Assembly (NCBI GenBank): GCA_020442225.1
Contig: JAGRKR010000259.1
Coordinates: 1 to 9,755, forward strand
DNA length: 9,755 bases
DNA from: Hyphomicrobiaceae bacterium
GTDB lineage: Bacteria; Pseudomonadota; Alphaproteobacteria; Rhizobiales; Hyphomicrobiaceae
Reading direction: 5' to 3'
Positions 1-6,167 of the stretch are shown one piece after another. The notes under the pieces are model-generated. The model did no database searches. It had not been told where the DNA came from and saw only the letters and a list, made by a program, of their open reading frames with translations. Every line of letters begins with the position of its first letter. Within the stretch, counting starts at the first letter, position 1. The translations under genes and the position numbers were made by a program.

Positions 1-416
1 TAGCCCGTGCAGCGGCAGAGATTGCCGCTCATCTCGTAGCGGATCGCCTTCTCGTCGAGCCCGCTCTTGCGCCGCACGAGGTCGCGTGCGGCGACGAGCA
101 TGCCGGGCGTGCAGTAGCCGCACTGCAGCGCATGCTCCTCCGAGAAGGCCTGGCGCAGGCGGGCCATGAGGGCATCGTCGTCGAACGATTCGATGGTGCG
201 GATGTCGGCACCGTCGCAGGCGATGGCGTAGGTGATGCACGAGCGCGCGATCTCGCCGTTGATGACGACCGTACAGGCGCCGCAGATGCCGTGCTCGCAA
301 CCGATGTGCGTGCCGGTCAGGTTCTGTGCCTCGCGGAGGAAGTCGGCGAGGTGGGTGCGCGGCTCGACCTCGGCCGTGACGGGCACACCGTTGATGGTCA
401 GGCGTATCGTCGTCAT
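1..416 (-). CDS. Molybdenum hydroxylase small subunit, [2Fe-2S] ferredoxin-type (partial, cut by left edge)
   Basis: Electron-transfer subunit of a xanthine dehydrogenase / CO dehydrogenase-family molybdenum hydroxylase. It carries electrons from the Mo cofactor to FAD through two [2Fe-2S] clusters. The visible 138 complete residues start MTTIRLTING. The plant-type cluster cysteines are C40, C45, C48 and C60 (GCEHGICGACTV). The C-terminal cluster cysteines are C99, C102, C134 and C136 (QCGYCTPGM and GNLCRCTGY). All eight ligands are therefore present. The family is usually about 150 to 170 residues, so only the last 15 to 30 are missing beyond base 1. The start ATG (416-414) overlaps the medium-subunit stop as ATGA, which fixes the start and implies translational coupling. 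It is the third structural gene of the block. Subunit identity is certain; the substrate of the complex is not known from this subunit. Confidence 0.95.
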   Translation of the reverse strand, partial: MTTIRLTINGVPVTAEVEPRTHLADFLREAQNLTGTHIGCEHGICGACTVVINGEIARSCITYAIACDGADIRTIESFDDDALMARLRQAFSEEHALQCGYCTPGMLVAARDLVRRKSGLDEKAIRYEMSGNLCRCTG

Positions 417-1258
417 CGCGTGTGCGCCTCCGCAAGGGCGCGCCGGAGCGCTACGGCATGCAATCTGGTCTCGTAGGCGTCGCCGTCGTAGCCACTGGCC
501 GCCAGTGCTGTTTCGATGCGGGCGAGCGGGGTCTCGTCGAGCGAGGGCAGGTGCCCGGCGGCGGCGAGGTCCAGAGCCGGCAGGATGTCGATCGGCGCGC
601 CGCCGGTCGCGCCCGCGATCATGGCGGCGTGTCCGCTCTCGGGGTCGGCGACGACGGCGCCGATGGCCTCGGCGAACTCGCCGACCTTGCGGCAGATCTT
701 GTGATAGCCCCATCTGGCATGCGGCGAGAGACGGCGGACGCGCACCGCCGCGAGGATTTCCTCGGGCTGCAGAGTGGTCGCCAAGGCGCCCGTGACGAAG
801 TTTGCGATCGCTTCACGCCGACTGCCGCGCGATGAGACGATCTCGAGCTCGCCAGCGAGCGCCCGGAACGCGGAAAGCCAGTCGGCGGCGGGGTCGGCGT
901 GGGCGAGGCTGCCGCCGAGTGTGCCGCGACTGCGCACCGCCCTATAGGCGATGCCGGCTGCGACATGCGGCAGGAAGCCCTGCGTGACGTCGGGCACGCG
1001 GCGGTCCTCGATGGCGGCATGCGTGATGCAGCCTCCCAGCCGGATGGTGTCGGCTTCCTCGCCGACGCCGACGAGCTCCGCCAGCCGCGTGATGTCGACC
1101 AGCAGACCCGGTTGCGCCAGGCGCAGGTTGAGCATGGGGCCGAGGGTCTGGCCGCCGGCCAGAACCTTCACGTCGTCACGGCCGGAGTCCGGAGCGAGGC
1201 AGCTGACGGCATCGCCGAGCGTCGCCGGCCGGTAGTAATCGAAGGGGGCCGGCTTCAT
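413..1258 (-). CDS. Molybdenum hydroxylase medium subunit, FAD-binding (CoxM-like)
   Basis: FAD subunit of the same molybdenum hydroxylase. It receives electrons from the iron-sulfur subunit and passes them to an external acceptor. The protein has 281 residues, close to the usual 270 to 300 for CoxM-like subunits. The FAD pyrophosphate-binding motif AGGQTLG lies at residues 34-40, followed by PMLNLRLAQP. The second FAD motif, TLGGSLAHADPAAD, is at 113-126 and matches the family pattern T-[IL]-GG-S-[LI]-A-H-A-D-P-A-[AG]-D. The C-terminal half is the CO dehydrogenase flavoprotein C-terminal domain (around 175-281). The ATG at 1258-1256 overlaps the large-subunit TGA by ATGA, and the stop in turn overlaps the small-subunit start. 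A longer frame continues upstream to about 1906, but that part only shadows the large subunit and is not coding. The acceptor, possibly quinone or another carrier, cannot be read from sequence. Confidence 0.94.
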   Translation of the reverse strand: MKPAPFDYYRPATLGDAVSCLAPDSGRDDVKVLAGGQTLGPMLNLRLAQPGLLVDITRLAELVGVGEEADTIRLGGCITHAAIEDRRVPDVTQGFLPHVAAGIAYRAVRSRGTLGGSLAHADPAADWLSAFRALAGELEIVSSRGSRREAIANFVTGALATTLQPEEILAAVRVRRLSPHARWGYHKICRKVGEFAEAIGAVVADPESGHAAMIAGATGGAPIDILPALDLAAAGHLPSLDETPLARIETALAASGYDGDAYETRLHAVALRRALAEAHTR

Positions 1259-3633
1259 GCGCGGGCCTCCGCATGTCGGCGCGCCTCGTCGATCGCCGCC
1301 ACGATCCGCCGCGGCGTCACGGGTGAGACGAGCAACTCGGCGGCGTGCCCCGCCAGCGCGTCGTTGATGGCGTTGGTGATGGCGGCCGGCGGCGCGATGG
1401 CGCCACCCTCGCCGATGCCTTTCTGGCCGAAGCGCGTCAGCGGCGACGGCGTCTCCATATGCGCGATGCGGATGGGCGGCATCTCGGCGGGACCCGGCAG
1501 CAGATAGTCGGAAAGCGTCGAGGCGAGGGGCTGGCCCTGGGCGTCGAACGGCATCTCCTCGAAGAGCGCGGTACCGATGCCTTGGGCGGCGCCGCCATAG
1601 ATCTGGCCGTCGACGATCATGGGGTTCACCAGCACGCCGCCGTCCTCGACGATGACGTAGTCGAGGATCTCGACCTCGCCCGTGTCGGTGTCGACGGCGA
1701 CCACGGCGGCATGGGCGGCGTAGCTGAAGGTGCCGCTGTCGCGCAAGGGCTTGTAGCCTCCGGTGACCTCGAGCCCGGCCGGATCGACGTCGGGTGGCAG
1801 ATCCTGCGGGCGGCGATACCAGGTGTAGGCGATATCGGCGAGCGAGATGCGCCCGGCAGGGCCGACCACATGGCCGTCCTCGAAGCGCACGTCCTCCGTG
1901 GCGCACTGCAGCAGCTTGGCACCGATCTTGCGGGCCCGCTCGGCGAGCTGATCGCAGGCCGCGGCGACGGCACCACCGGACATGATCATGCAGCGTGAGC
2001 CCCAGGTGCCCGTCGAGTATGGCGTGTACTCGGTGTCGCCGTGCACCAGCTTGATCCTGGCGTGGGGGATGGCGAGCAGGGAGTGCGCGACCTGCGAAAG
2101 CGTCGTCTCCAGCCCCTGGCCGTGGCTATGCGCGCCGATCCGCAGCTCCAGGCCGCCGTCGGGCGTGAGCCGGGCGACGGCCTGCTCGTGGCCGGGCACC
2201 ATCGGAATGCCCCAGCCCGAATAGACGGACGTGCCGTGACCGGCCTGCTCGCAGTACATTGCGAAGCCGAGCCCGAGGCGGCGACCGTCGGCCTCGCCGG
2301 CCGCCTGCCGCCGGCGCACGGCGGCGACGTCGATGCTCGCCTCGGCACGCTTGAGGCATTCGGGATAATCGCCGGAGTCGAAGTATTTGTTCGTGATGTT
2401 CGTGAACGGCATCTGCTCGGGCCGCACCAGGTTCTGCCGCCGCACCTCGTTGGGCTCGAGCTTCAGCTCGCGGGCGATGGCGTCGATCAGCAGCTCCATG
2501 GCGAAGCAGACGCCGGTGCGCGCCACGCCGCGGTAGGGCAGGATCGGCGGCTTGTTCGTCGCGACCGAGGTGGTGACGCAGCGGTAATGCGGGAAATCGT
2601 AGACGCCGGGCAGGATGCTCACCACCTGCGCCGCCTCGAGGCAGGCCGAGAATGGATAGGAGGAATAGGCGCCGGAATCGACCGCCGCCTCGCACTCGAC
2701 GCCGAGCAGTTTGCCCTCCCGGTCGGCATAGCCGGTGATGCGATAGTAGTGCTCGCGGCAATTGGCGCTGGCCGTCAGGTTCTCACGCCGATCCTCGAGC
2801 CAGCGCAGCGGGCGAGCGAGCTTGCGCGTCGCCCAGCCGAGGCAGACCTCCTCCGGCAGCAGGATGCCCTTGTAGCCGAAGCCGCCGCCGACATCGGGTG
2901 CGATGACGCGGATGTCGCCGTGGTCGAGCCCGAGGCATTCCGACAGTCCCGAGCGCACGATGTGCGGCTGCTGGGTCGATGTCCAGACGACGAGCTGGCC
3001 GAGGCGGTCGTCCCAGCTCGCGACCACGCCGCGGCCTTCCATCGGGCTCATGACCTGCCGCGCCGTGCGCATCTCGCGCGTCACGCTGACGGCCGCCAGC
3101 CGGCGCGCCTCCGTCATGTCGCCGAGCTGGCTCGAGGTCAGGAACAGGTTGTCGCCCCACTCCTCGTGCACCAGCGGGCTGCCGGCCATCTTGCCCGCGA
3201 GCATGTCGGTGACGGCCGGCAGCTCCTCGATGTCGAGCTCGACCGCAGCGGCGAGATCCTCGGCCTCGGCACGTGTCGGAGCCACGCACATCGCCACGAG
3301 TTCGCCGACATGGCGGACCTTGCCGGTCGCCAGCGGCCATTGCTCGGAGGGCTTGAAGCCGGGCAGCGTCGTCACGGCGCGGATGGGCGAGACACCGACC
3401 AGGTCGCCTGCCACGAATACCCTGTCGCGGATGGCCGCGGGGATGTGGACCGCCCGCAGCCGGCCGTGCGCGACGGGCGAGCGGACGAAGGCGACGTCGT
3501 GAAGACGCGCCAGGCGTACGTCGCCGACGTACTGCCCGCGTCCGCGCATGTAGCGATCATCCTCCTTGCGCAGGAGGCGCGCGCCGATTCCCTCACCCGT
3601 CCCTCGCCCGTCCACTGGCCGTCCCTCTGTCAT
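1255..3633 (-). CDS. Molybdenum hydroxylase large subunit, molybdopterin-binding (xanthine dehydrogenase family, not CO dehydrogenase)
   Basis: Catalytic subunit of 792 residues that would hydroxylate a carbon, typically next to a ring nitrogen or an aldehyde, using water as oxygen donor and Mo-molybdopterin cytosine dinucleotide as cofactor. The N-terminal a/b hammerhead domain spans about 18-140 (IGARLLRKEDDRYMRGRGQYVGD at its start). Mo-cofactor motifs are PDVGGGFG (247-254), HSHGQGLET (502-510) and TGTWGSR (541-547). The catalytic glutamate is E742 in KGIGEGG (738-744). The active-site loop reads PYRGVAR (366-372); form I CO dehydrogenase has AYxCSFR here, so this enzyme is not a true CO dehydrogenase. 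Loops of the YRGxxR type occur in many related hydroxylases with other substrates. The start ATG at 3633 has a GGGGGTGG ribosome-binding stretch just upstream. It lies 19 bases after the regulator stop, so regulator and enzyme may share a transcript. Family is certain, substrate unknown. Confidence 0.95.
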   Translation of the reverse strand: MTEGRPVDGRGTGEGIGARLLRKEDDRYMRGRGQYVGDVRLARLHDVAFVRSPVAHGRLRAVHIPAAIRDRVFVAGDLVGVSPIRAVTTLPGFKPSEQWPLATGKVRHVGELVAMCVAPTRAEAEDLAAAVELDIEELPAVTDMLAGKMAGSPLVHEEWGDNLFLTSSQLGDMTEARRLAAVSVTREMRTARQVMSPMEGRGVVASWDDRLGQLVVWTSTQQPHIVRSGLSECLGLDHGDIRVIAPDVGGGFGYKGILLPEEVCLGWATRKLARPLRWLEDRRENLTASANCREHYYRITGYADREGKLLGVECEAAVDSGAYSSYPFSACLEAAQVVSILPGVYDFPHYRCVTTSVATNKPPILPYRGVARTGVCFAMELLIDAIARELKLEPNEVRRQNLVRPEQMPFTNITNKYFDSGDYPECLKRAEASIDVAAVRRRQAAGEADGRRLGLGFAMYCEQAGHGTSVYSGWGIPMVPGHEQAVARLTPDGGLELRIGAHSHGQGLETTLSQVAHSLLAIPHARIKLVHGDTEYTPYSTGTWGSRCMIMSGGAVAAACDQLAERARKIGAKLLQCATEDVRFEDGHVVGPAGRISLADIAYTWYRRPQDLPPDVDPAGLEVTGGYKPLRDSGTFSYAAHAAVVAVDTDTGEVEILDYVIVEDGGVLVNPMIVDGQIYGGAAQGIGTALFEEMPFDAQGQPLASTLSDYLLPGPAEMPPIRIAHMETPSPLTRFGQKGIGEGGAIAPPAAITNAINDALAGHAAELLVSPVTPRRIVAAIDEARRHAEARA

Positions 3634-3652
3634 CTTGCCACCCCCGCAGCGA

Positions 3653-4387
3653 TCAGTCGCCGAGCGTTCCGTCCGGACCCAGCAGCTCGATGTTGAGCTT
3701 CACGCAATCGCCGCGATAGGTGATCTCGCCGAGGTAGAGTACGCGGCCGGAGCGATCCGTCACCACGCAGCGGGCTTCCGCCGTCGGTGCATTGAGTGTG
3801 ATGGCCAGCAACTGCGCCGTCTCGATGTCCGCCGCGCCGATCGTCAGCGTCTGGTGCGCGCGCGCCACGTCGAGGCCGGGCATGCCGGCGATGACGCCGA
3901 GCGCCACGCGCTTCTGGAAGCTCTGGGGCTTGCGCTGGTAGACATCGGTGGCGACATGCACGCGGGCGAGCGCATAGGGCTCTCCGTCGCGCCGCTGCAG
4001 GCTCTTCAGAAACGTGTAGCCGCCGGGATGGGGCAGGCCGTCGTCCGGCTCGATGCTCGGCTCAGGCACCGGCGTCACGGGTAGCGGCTCGAGCACGTTG
4101 TCCTTGATCGGACGGATGAGGGAGGTCCAGTCGGTGGCGAGTTGCAACCAGCGCTCGCCGGCCGGTGTGCCGGTGACGAATGTCCCCTTGCCCTGATGGG
4201 AGCGCACGAGCCCTTCCGATTGCAGCAGCTCGATGGCCTGGCGGACCGTGACCCGGGCCACCGAGAACTCGCGCTCGAGATGCTGGAGCGTGGCGATGCG
4301 GCTGCCGAGCGGCCAGTGGCCGTCACGGATGCGATTGCGCAGTGCCGAGGCGACGAGCACGTAGCGGGGGACGCGCGTCTCGGTCAT
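3653..4387 (-). CDS. GntR-family (HutC/UTRA type) transcriptional regulator
   Basis: Predicted ligand-responsive DNA-binding regulator of 244 residues. The N-terminal winged helix-turn-helix spans about residues 8-75. It shows the GntR signature: ALRNRIRDGHWPLGSRI, the recognition helix region SVARVTVRQAIELLQSEGLV (42-61), and the wing HQGKGTFV (64-71). The C-terminal part (about 120-236) is a UTRA effector domain, with YTFLKSLQRRDGEPYALARV and a terminal strand pattern YLGEITYRGDCVKLNIEL. The ATG at 4387 gives a normal family length; an in-frame ATG at 4447 would add 20 basic residues, and neither start has a convincing ribosome-binding site. The gene sits directly upstream of the molybdenum hydroxylase genes (19-base gap) and divergent from the LamB/YcsF gene. 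It therefore most likely controls one or both in response to their substrate. The ligand cannot be predicted from sequence. Confidence 0.92.
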   Translation of the reverse strand: MTETRVPRYVLVASALRNRIRDGHWPLGSRIATLQHLEREFSVARVTVRQAIELLQSEGLVRSHQGKGTFVTGTPAGERWLQLATDWTSLIRPIKDNVLEPLPVTPVPEPSIEPDDGLPHPGGYTFLKSLQRRDGEPYALARVHVATDVYQRKPQSFQKRVALGVIAGMPGLDVARAHQTLTIGAADIETAQLLAITLNAPTAEARCVVTDRSGRVLYLGEITYRGDCVKLNIELLGPDGTLGD

Positions 4388-4447
4388 GGTCCGCGATGCG
4401 CGGCTCCTCGCCGCATGGCGCGCACTCTGCGCTGGCTTTTGTCTCAT

Positions 4448-4591
4448 GGCCGATGGCTCTGGCTGTTAAGCATCCGCTGGAGCGTGGGACGTGGATTGTA
4501 TGGTTGTTCCAAACATAATACCATTTGGTTCGAGATCGCGAGCGGGACCGCCCGCCGCGACACCATGAACCGGGGAGCGGATGAGAGGAAG
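4448..4591. promoter_or_regulatory. Divergent intergenic promoter/operator region
   Basis: This gap lies between the regulator (minus) and the LamB/YcsF gene (plus). Bases 4495-4530 form an AT-rich island (about 31% GC) within very GC-rich DNA. It contains the inverted repeats ATGGT-N15-ACCAT (4500-4524), CCAAA-N10-TTTGG (4509-4528) and TGTT-N3-AACA (4505-4515). CATAAT at 4514-4519 matches a plus-strand -10 hexamer at five of six positions. ATTGTA (4495-4500) and ATAATA (4515-4520) read as TACAAT and TATTAT on the minus strand. No good -35 is visible at the right spacing in either direction. Location and composition make this the likely operator of the GntR regulator and the start of both transcripts, but the exact site is inferred. 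Confidence 0.5.
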
Positions 4592-5368
4592 ATGGCGAAG
4601 CGCATAAATCTGAACGCCGACATTGCCGAGGGCTGGGGCGCCTATGACATCGGCAACGATGCCGAGGTGATGAAAGTGATCAAATCCGCGAGCGTCGCTT
4701 GCGGGTTTCATGCCGGCGATCCGAACAGCATGCATCGTCTGGTGATGATGGCCAAGGATCTCGGGGTGAGCATCGGCGTGCACCCCGGGTTCAACGATCT
4801 CTGGGGCTTCGGCCGTCGACAGATCCGCATGCGCGCCAGCGATCTCGAGTACATGGTCGCCTATCAGATCGGCGCCCTGCAGGGGATGGCGACCTACAGC
4901 GGACTCAAGGTCACGCACCTCAAGGCGCACGGCGCGCTCAACAACATGGCCGCCGTTGATCCCGATTACGCCATGGCCATCGGGCGCGCCATCAAGACGG
5001 TCGATCGCGACATCATCTACGTGGCGCTCTTCGGCACCGAGATGGAGAAGGCCGCGCGCAAGCTGGATCTGCCGCTGGCGCGTGAAGGCTTCGCCGACCG
5101 CCAGTACGAGGACGACGGCAATCTCGCCTCGCGCTCGATCCCCGGCACGGTGCTGAAAGACCCCAAGAAGGCCGCCGAGCAGGTGATCCGCATGGTCGAG
5201 GACAAGACCGTCATCTCGCGCCACGGCAACAAGGTGAAGGTCGAGGTCGAGACGATCTGCCTGCACGGCGACGAGCCGACCTCGGTCCACGTGGCCCAGG
5301 GTATCGGCAAGGCGCTGGCGGAGGCCGGCATCGCCAACGTCACGATCCCAGAGATGCTCTCCGCTTGA
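4592..5368 (+). CDS. pxpA: LamB/YcsF family protein, 5-oxoprolinase subunit A (PxpA)-like
   Basis: A 258-residue protein of the LamB/YcsF family. In E. coli and Bacillus the member PxpA acts with PxpB and PxpC in ATP-dependent opening of 5-oxoproline to glutamate. Family motifs are all in order: INLNADIAEG (5-14), ACGFHAGDP (36-44), GVHPGFND (62-69), GFGRR (72-76), YQIGAL (91-96), HLKAHGAL (109-116), FADRQY (167-172) and CLHGDEPTSV (223-232). Length matches the usual 245 to 260. The ATG at 4592 places INLNAD near the N-terminus as in relatives and is preceded by GAGAGGAA, though closely spaced; an in-frame ATG at 4565 is the alternative. Two points are unusual: the widely conserved KPHGxLY is KAHGALNN here, and there is no PxpB/PxpC (KipI/KipA) gene nearby. 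It is divergent from the GntR regulator and hydroxylase and 115 bases upstream of the F420 genes. Family is sure; 5-oxoprolinase activity is not. Confidence 0.86.
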   Translation: MAKRINLNADIAEGWGAYDIGNDAEVMKVIKSASVACGFHAGDPNSMHRLVMMAKDLGVSIGVHPGFNDLWGFGRRQIRMRASDLEYMVAYQIGALQGMATYSGLKVTHLKAHGALNNMAAVDPDYAMAIGRAIKTVDRDIIYVALFGTEMEKAARKLDLPLAREGFADRQYEDDGNLASRSIPGTVLKDPKKAAEQVIRMVEDKTVISRHGNKVKVEVETICLHGDEPTSVHVAQGIGKALAEAGIANVTIPEMLSA

Positions 5369-5483
5369 GCGCGGAGCGCGGCGAAACGTGAGCCAATGAT
5401 GCGGTCGCGACAGCGCGCAGGCCCGTGCTGTCGTGTGCAGGCCTGCAAAGCGCGGCGAAGACCGCAGAAGTGAGTGGTGCAAC
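5369..5483 (+). promoter_or_regulatory. Gap upstream of the F420 operon with strong hairpin
   Basis: This 115-base gap separates the PxpA-like gene from npdG. A perfect 11-base direct repeat AGCGCGGCGAA occurs at 5375-5385 and 5449-5459. Between the copies lies a stable hairpin and a competing alternative stem (annotated separately). No convincing -35/-10 pair is seen, so an independent promoter for the F420 genes is possible but not demonstrated. Read-through from the upstream gene is also possible. Confidence 0.35.
5406..5446 (+). terminator. Hairpin (terminator-like or attenuator-like) with alternative stem
   Basis: Bases 5406-5417 can pair with 5424-5435 over 12 base pairs, two of them G-U wobbles, closing a six-base loop CAGGCC. 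The core is CGACAGC with GCTGTCG. No T-run follows, so it is not a classical intrinsic terminator. A second, mutually exclusive stem pairs GCAGGCC (5417-5423) with GGCCTGC (5440-5446). The fold could end the upstream transcript, protect an mRNA end or act in a leader. In such GC-rich DNA a chance origin cannot be excluded. Confidence 0.35.
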
Positions 5484-6143
5484 ATGACGGATACGCGGCC
5501 GACACTGGCCATCATCGGCGGCACAGGAGCGCTCGGCTCCGGTCTGGCGCGACGCTGGGCGAAGGCGGGCTACGCCGTCGTGATCGGCTCGCGCACGCCC
5601 GAGAAGGCGGCTGCCACGGCGGGCGAGCTGGCGGCGGTGGCGAGCGGGCCGGCCCCGCGAGGCGCCAACGTGGCGGAGGCGGCCCGGATCGGCGACGTCG
5701 TGGTCGTGACGGTGCCGTTCGCCTCGGTTCCGGCGACGCTCGACGAGATCAGGCCGTTCGTTGCCGGCAAGCTGGTGGTGGACACGACCGTGCCGCTGGT
5801 GCCGCCGCGGGTGGCGCGCGTGCAGATGCCGTCTGAGGGCTCGGCCGCGATTGCCGCCCAGGCACGGCTCGGTGCGGAGGCGCGTGTCGTCGCGGCGTTC
5901 CAGAACGTGGCGGCCCACAAGCTGCAGAAGGACGATGAAATTGCCTGCGACGTGCTCGTGTGCGGCGACAAGGCGGAGGACCGCGAGGCCGTCATCGCCC
6001 TGGCCGGGGCTGCCGGGCTGCGTGGCCTGCACGCCGGGCCGCTCGCCAACGCCGTTGCGGCGGAGGCGCTGACGTCCATCCTCATCGGCATCAACCGCAC
6101 CTACAAGGTGGACGGGGCCGGTGTGCGCATCACCGGCTTCTGA
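5484..6143 (+). CDS. npdG: NADPH-dependent F420 reductase (F420:NADP oxidoreductase, NpdG type)
   Basis: Cytosolic oxidoreductase that transfers hydride between NADPH and coenzyme F420, here probably supplying reduced F420 to partner enzymes. The protein has 219 residues, the usual family size. It opens with a Rossmann nucleotide-binding motif IIGGTGALGSGLA (10-22). GSRTPEK (35-41) follows at the end of the second strand, in the place where NADP-specific members bind the 2'-phosphate. Family-specific C-terminal patterns are VVAAFQNVAAHKLQ (135-148), CDVLVCGDKAED (155-166), LHAGPLANAVAAEALTSIL (182-200), INRTYK (203-208) and GAGVRITGF (211-219). The ATG at 5484 was chosen because it puts the glycine loop at residue 12; a longer frame upstream adds no family sequence. 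It is first in a run with cofE, cofD and cofC-cofG, 24 bases before cofE. This context supports F420 rather than another NADP-binding role. Confidence 0.91.
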   Translation: MTDTRPTLAIIGGTGALGSGLARRWAKAGYAVVIGSRTPEKAAATAGELAAVASGPAPRGANVAEAARIGDVVVVTVPFASVPATLDEIRPFVAGKLVVDTTVPLVPPRVARVQMPSEGSAAIAAQARLGAEARVVAAFQNVAAHKLQKDDEIACDVLVCGDKAEDREAVIALAGAAGLRGLHAGPLANAVAAEALTSILIGINRTYKVDGAGVRITGF

Positions 6144-6167
6144 GGCGGGACACCACCGGAGCTGGTG

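Noticed and set aside
1259..1906. Upstream extension of the medium-subunit frame
   Set aside because: The open frame runs past the real start at 1258, but the added part is arginine-rich and overlaps the large-subunit C-terminus. The family start MKPAPFDYYRPATL and the ATGA overlap fix the true start.
1255..3633. Naming the large subunit as aerobic CO dehydrogenase CoxL
   Set aside because: The loop at residues 366-372 is PYRGVAR with no cysteine, whereas CO dehydrogenase needs the CSFR motif.
2041..3696. A 551-codon plus-strand open frame opposite the large hydroxylase subunit
   Set aside because: It lies antisense to a gene with full family motifs. Its product is low-complexity, rich in Arg, Ala, Gly, Asp and His, without recognisable domains, as expected for a complement frame in GC-rich DNA.
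4142..4591. Extension of the LamB/YcsF frame far upstream
   Set aside because: The added residues are antisense to the GntR regulator and cross the promoter region; the family N-terminus begins at MAKRINLNAD.
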